The notes under the pieces: generated by a model | What the model was told of the DNA's origin: nothing | The model's input: the letters and a program-made list of their open reading frames with translations, nothing else | Databases searched by the model: none | Assembly (NCBI GenBank): GCA_023386675.1 | Contig: JAEWJG010000336.1 | Location: 1-7,587, forward strand | Direction: 5' to 3' | DNA length: 7,587 nt | Origin: Actinomycetes bacterium | GTDB lineage: Bacteria > Actinomycetota > Actinomycetes > Actinomycetales > Microbacteriaceae | Shown: positions 5,136 through 7,587 of the stretch, one piece after another | Position numbering within the stretch: position 1 is the stretch's first letter | Layout of the letters: each line of letters opens with the position of its first letter | Position numbers and translations under genes: made by a program

Positions 5136-6287
5136 GTGACGATCGACAATCAGCCCGCCACCCGTCGGAGTGGCTCCCACACAGATCTTGGGCGCCTCGG
5201 CCTCGGCGTCATCGACGTCGTGACCCTGCTGGACGCGGACGGCGTCCGCCATCAGGACGACCGCTACGACGCGTGGGTCTCGGACATCGGCACGGACCAG
5301 CTGCTCGCGCTCTACGAGGACATGCGCATCATCCGCCGCATCGACGCAGAGGCGACCGCCCTGCAGCGTCAGGGCGAACTGGGCCTGTGGCCGCCGCTGC
5401 TGGGCCAGGAGGCGGCCCAGATCGGCTCCGGACGCGCGCTGCGCTCCGACGACTTCGTCTTCTCCAGCTACCGCGAGCACGGCGTCGCCTACTGCCGCGG
5501 CGCCGGCCTCGTCGACCTGCTGCGCGTCTGGCGTGGCACGACCCAGAGCGGCTGGAACCCGTACGACATCAACATGGCGACCCCGCAGGTCATCATCGGC
5601 GCGCAGACGCTGCACGCGACCGGGTACGCGCTCGGCATCCAGGCCGACGGCACCGACGCGGTCGCCGTCGCGTACTTCGGCGACGGCGCCACCAGCGAGG
5701 GGGATGTCAACGAGGCGCTGATCTTCGCCGCGACGTACGCCGCCCCCGTCGTCTTCTTCTGCCAGAACAACCAGTACGCGATCTCCGAGCCGGTCTCGCT
5801 GCAGGCGCAGCGTCCCATCGCCGACCGCGCGCCGGGCTTCGGGGTGCCGAGCGTTCGGGTCGACGGCAACGACGTCCTGGCCGTGCTCGCCGTCACCCGC
5901 GCCGCCCTCGACCGGGCCCGCAGCGGAGGCGGCCCGACCTTCATCGAGGCCGTCACGTACCGGATGGGCCCGCACACCACCGCCGACGACCCCACCCGCT
6001 ACCGCGACGCCTCAGAGCTCGACCTGTGGCGCGGCAAGGACCCGGTGTCGCGCGTCGAGGCGTCCCTGAACGGCCAGGGTGCCCTGACCGACGAGCGGAT
6101 GACCGCGATCGTCGCCAAGGCCGACGCCGTCGCCGCCGAGATGCGCGCGGGCATCACCTCGCTCGACGACCCGGACCCGCTGTCCGTCTTCGACAACGTG
6201 TACGCCGAGCCGCACACCGGCCTCGCCCGCGAGCGGGACCACTACTCGCGCTACCTGCGCACCTTCGTGGGAAGTGACGGACGATGA
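5136..6287 (+). CDS. pdhA: 2-oxoacid dehydrogenase E1 component, alpha subunit (pyruvate / branched-chain type)
   Basis: With the beta subunit this forms the ThDP-dependent E1 that decarboxylates a 2-oxoacid and passes the acyl group to lipoyl-E2. The protein has 383 residues, near the usual 360-400. The GTG start is chosen because the in-frame GTG 18 bases upstream hits a stop; GAAGG at 5120-5124 is a rather distant SD (11 bases). The ThDP/Mg motif is clear: GDGATSEGD at 182-190 through to NN at 211-212. Other family marks are LLGQEAAQ (88-95), SSYREHG (110-116), PQVIIGAQ (150-157) and the loop GPHTTADDPTRYR at 278-290. The PQVIIGAQ and GPHT..DDPTRYR segments resemble Bacillus-type PdhA. However, many actinobacteria use the homodimeric AceE for pyruvate and keep this three-gene type for branched-chain oxoacids (bkdA), and the Lrp neighbour favours that. 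Class is certain, substrate open. The stop overlaps the next start by four bases. Confidence 0.93.
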   Translation: MTIDNQPATRRSGSHTDLGRLGLGVIDVVTLLDADGVRHQDDRYDAWVSDIGTDQLLALYEDMRIIRRIDAEATALQRQGELGLWPPLLGQEAAQIGSGRALRSDDFVFSSYREHGVAYCRGAGLVDLLRVWRGTTQSGWNPYDINMATPQVIIGAQTLHATGYALGIQADGTDAVAVAYFGDGATSEGDVNEALIFAATYAAPVVFFCQNNQYAISEPVSLQAQRPIADRAPGFGVPSVRVDGNDVLAVLAVTRAALDRARSGGGPTFIEAVTYRMGPHTTADDPTRYRDASELDLWRGKDPVSRVEASLNGQGALTDERMTAIVAKADAVAAEMRAGITSLDDPDPLSVFDNVYAEPHTGLARERDHYSRYLRTFVGSDGR

Positions 6288-7294
6288 CATCCCTCAGCAT
6301 GGCCAAGGCGATCAACGCCGGCCTCCGCCGCGCGCTCGCGGCCGACGACCACGTCGTCCTGATGGGGGAGGACATCGGCACCCTCGGCGGTGTCTTCCGC
6401 GTCACCGACGGCCTGCAGACCGAGTTCGGTCCGCGCCGGGTGATGGACTCGCCGCTCGCCGAGTCCGGCATCCTCGGCACCGCGGTCGGGATGGCGTATC
6501 GCGGCTACCGGCCGGTGGTCGAGATCCAGTTCGACGGCTTCATCTACCCGGCCTTCGACCAGATCGTGAACCAGGTCGCCCGCATGCATTACCGGACCAA
6601 CGGGGATGTGCGGATGCCGATCGTCATCCGCGTCCCGTTCGCCGGCGGCATCGGCTCCGCGGAGCACCACTCCGACTCGCCCGAGGCGTACTTCGCCCAC
6701 ACGGCGGGCCTGCGCGTGGTCAGCCCGTCCGACCCGCAGGACGCGTTCACCCTCATCCAGCAGGCCATCGCCTCCGACGACCCGGTGCTGTTCTTCGAGC
6801 CGAAGCGCCGCTACCACGCCAAGGGCGACGTGGATGAGGACGCCCCGCTCGCCGACGCCCGCCCGATGGGCACCGCGCGTGTGGTGACGCAGGGCACCGA
6901 CGTGACCCTGGTGACCTACGGCGGCCTGGTGCAGCTGGCGCGGGATGCGGCGGTCGCGGCGTCCGACGAGGGCGTCTCGGTCGAGGTCATCGACCTGCGC
7001 TCGCTGTCGCCCCTCGACCTGGACACGGTGGTCGCGTCGGTGAAGCGCACCGGCCGGCTGGTCGTGACGCACGAGGCCGCGCTGTCCGGCGGCCTCGCCG
7101 CGGAGATCTCCGCGTCCATCACCGAGCGCTGCTTCTACCACCTGGAGCACGCGCCGGTCCGGATCACCGGGCACGACATCCCGTATCCCCCGGCACGCCT
7201 GGAGTCGGCGCACCTGCCCGACCTCGACCGCATCCTCGACGGCATCGACCGCGCGATGGACCGGCCGAACTCGCTGAGCGGGGTGGAGGACTGA
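6284..7294 (+). CDS. pdhB: 2-oxoacid dehydrogenase E1 component, beta subunit
   Basis: This is the 336-residue partner of the E1 alpha subunit; the two make an alpha2beta2 heterotetramer with ThDP at the interface. It contains a transketolase-like pyrimidine-binding domain (about 4-180) and a C-terminal domain (about 200-325). Visible marks are GEDIG at 28-32, DSPLAESGI at 55-63 with E60 as the expected ThDP-activating glutamate, EIQFDGF at 80-86, the AEHHSDSPEAYFAH segment at 126-139 with H128/H129 near the active site, and DIPYP near 298-302. The ATG overlaps the E1 alpha stop (ATGA) and GGGAAG at 6269-6274 gives a 9-base SD spacing, so the two subunits are probably made in equal amounts by coupling. 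Pyruvate or branched-chain specificity cannot be read from this subunit alone (bkdB is the alternative name). I see no sign of damage. Confidence 0.94.
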   Translation: MTSLSMAKAINAGLRRALAADDHVVLMGEDIGTLGGVFRVTDGLQTEFGPRRVMDSPLAESGILGTAVGMAYRGYRPVVEIQFDGFIYPAFDQIVNQVARMHYRTNGDVRMPIVIRVPFAGGIGSAEHHSDSPEAYFAHTAGLRVVSPSDPQDAFTLIQQAIASDDPVLFFEPKRRYHAKGDVDEDAPLADARPMGTARVVTQGTDVTLVTYGGLVQLARDAAVAASDEGVSVEVIDLRSLSPLDLDTVVASVKRTGRLVVTHEAALSGGLAAEISASITERCFYHLEHAPVRITGHDIPYPPARLESAHLPDLDRILDGIDRAMDRPNSLSGVED

Positions 7295-7587
7295 TGGCGG
7301 TCAAGGAGTTCGCGCTGCCCGACCTCGGCGAGGGTCTGACCGAGTCGGAGCTGGTCGCGTGGAAGGTCGCCGTCGGGGACACCGTGCAGCTCAACCAGAT
7401 CATCGCAGAGGTCGAGACGGCCAAGGCGCTCGTTGAGCTGCCCGCGCCGTACGACGGGCGCGTGTCGCGGCTGTTCGTGGAGCCGGGCGTGACGGTCGCG
7501 GTGGGGGAGCCGCTGCTCGCGTTCGAGGTGGACGCGGCGGACGCGGGGACCGCGTCGGACGACCCGCAGCCGGAAGCGGCGGAGGAC
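7294..7587 (+). CDS. 2-oxoacid dehydrogenase E2 component, N-terminal lipoyl domain (3'-truncated by window)
   Basis: The first 98 residues of a dihydrolipoamide acyltransferase, starting at ATG 7294, which shares one base with the E1 beta stop (TGATG); GGAGG at 7285-7289 is the SD. Residues 1-80 form a biotinyl/lipoyl domain: LPDLGEGLTE at 8-17, then the lipoylation hairpin VETAKALVELP at 40-50 with K44 as the lysine that carries lipoate, and the closing GEPLLAFEVD at 71-80. Residues 81-98 begin an Ala/Asp/Glu/Pro-rich flexible linker. The peripheral-subunit-binding and catalytic domains lie beyond the window. The swinging lipoyl arm accepts the acyl group from E1 and delivers it to CoA in the E2 core. 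The single lipoyl domain seen so far does not exclude a second. The name (pdhC or bkdC) depends on the substrate of the complex. Confidence 0.94.
   Translation, partial: MAVKEFALPDLGEGLTESELVAWKVAVGDTVQLNQIIAEVETAKALVELPAPYDGRVSRLFVEPGVTVAVGEPLLAFEVDAADAGTASDDPQPEAAED

Noticed and set aside
5129..6277. 382-codon plus-strand frame overlapping E1 alpha
   Set aside because: The product is an Arg/Pro/Gly-rich string with no fold, a frame shadow of E1 alpha, whose own frame has the ThDP motif.
6251..7213. 320-codon minus-strand frame opposite E1 beta
   Set aside because: Same cause as the other antisense frames: GC-rich shadow with no recognisable domain.
1..7587. CRISPR array, IS element or tandem repeats
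   Set aside because: No regularly spaced repeats, transposase motifs or terminal inverted repeats were seen on reading the window.

Overview
The window looks like a chromosomal piece of a high-GC Gram-positive bacterium, most likely an actinobacterium of the Microbacteriaceae type. The reasons are the strong G/C preference at third codon positions (about 72% GC in a 60-base sample of pnp), the use of GTG and TTG starts, a PNPase opening MEGPEIKFAEAVLDNGRFG, and a divergent Lrp regulator next to a three-gene 2-oxoacid dehydrogenase operon. The genus is inferred and no species marker is present.

Layout. (1) 1-558: the C-terminal two thirds of a fructosamine-3-kinase family enzyme, cut by the window edge. 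(2) 559-1656: a lower-GC patch with a possible 31-codon ORF (700-795) and a 273-residue TIR-domain protein (835-1656). This is the only obvious accessory gene and the best candidate for an immune function. (3) 1657-2135: 479 bases without a convincing gene. They hold a hairpin just after the TIR gene, a 14-bp perfect palindrome and the 5' leader of pnp. The leader can fold so that the pnp Shine-Dalgarno sequence is paired with an upstream CTCCTT. (4) 2136-4427: complete pnp (PNPase, two RNase PH domains, KH, S1). (5) 4441-4477: a long hairpin that can terminate the convergent pnp and Lrp transcripts. (6) 4491-4955, minus strand: an Lrp/AsnC-family regulator. (7) 4956-5135: the divergent control region, with a good promoter match and two perfect hairpins. 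(8) 5136-7587: E1 alpha, E1 beta and the start of E2 of a 2-oxoacid dehydrogenase, translationally coupled by 4-base and 1-base overlaps.

How the parts work together. E1 alpha/beta and lipoyl-E2 form one ThDP- and lipoate-dependent complex that turns a 2-oxoacid into an acyl-CoA. Branched-chain oxoacids and pyruvate are both possible substrates, and the divergent Lrp protein is a plausible amino-acid-responsive regulator. PNPase is an RNA-turnover enzyme whose leader suggests translational or RNase-mediated autoregulation. The TIR gene has no recognisable partner (no ThsA, cyclase, Argonaute or transposase is visible), so it is either a stand-alone immune effector or one part of a system that cannot be seen here. 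Apart from this gene and the leader structures, the region is ordinary core metabolism.
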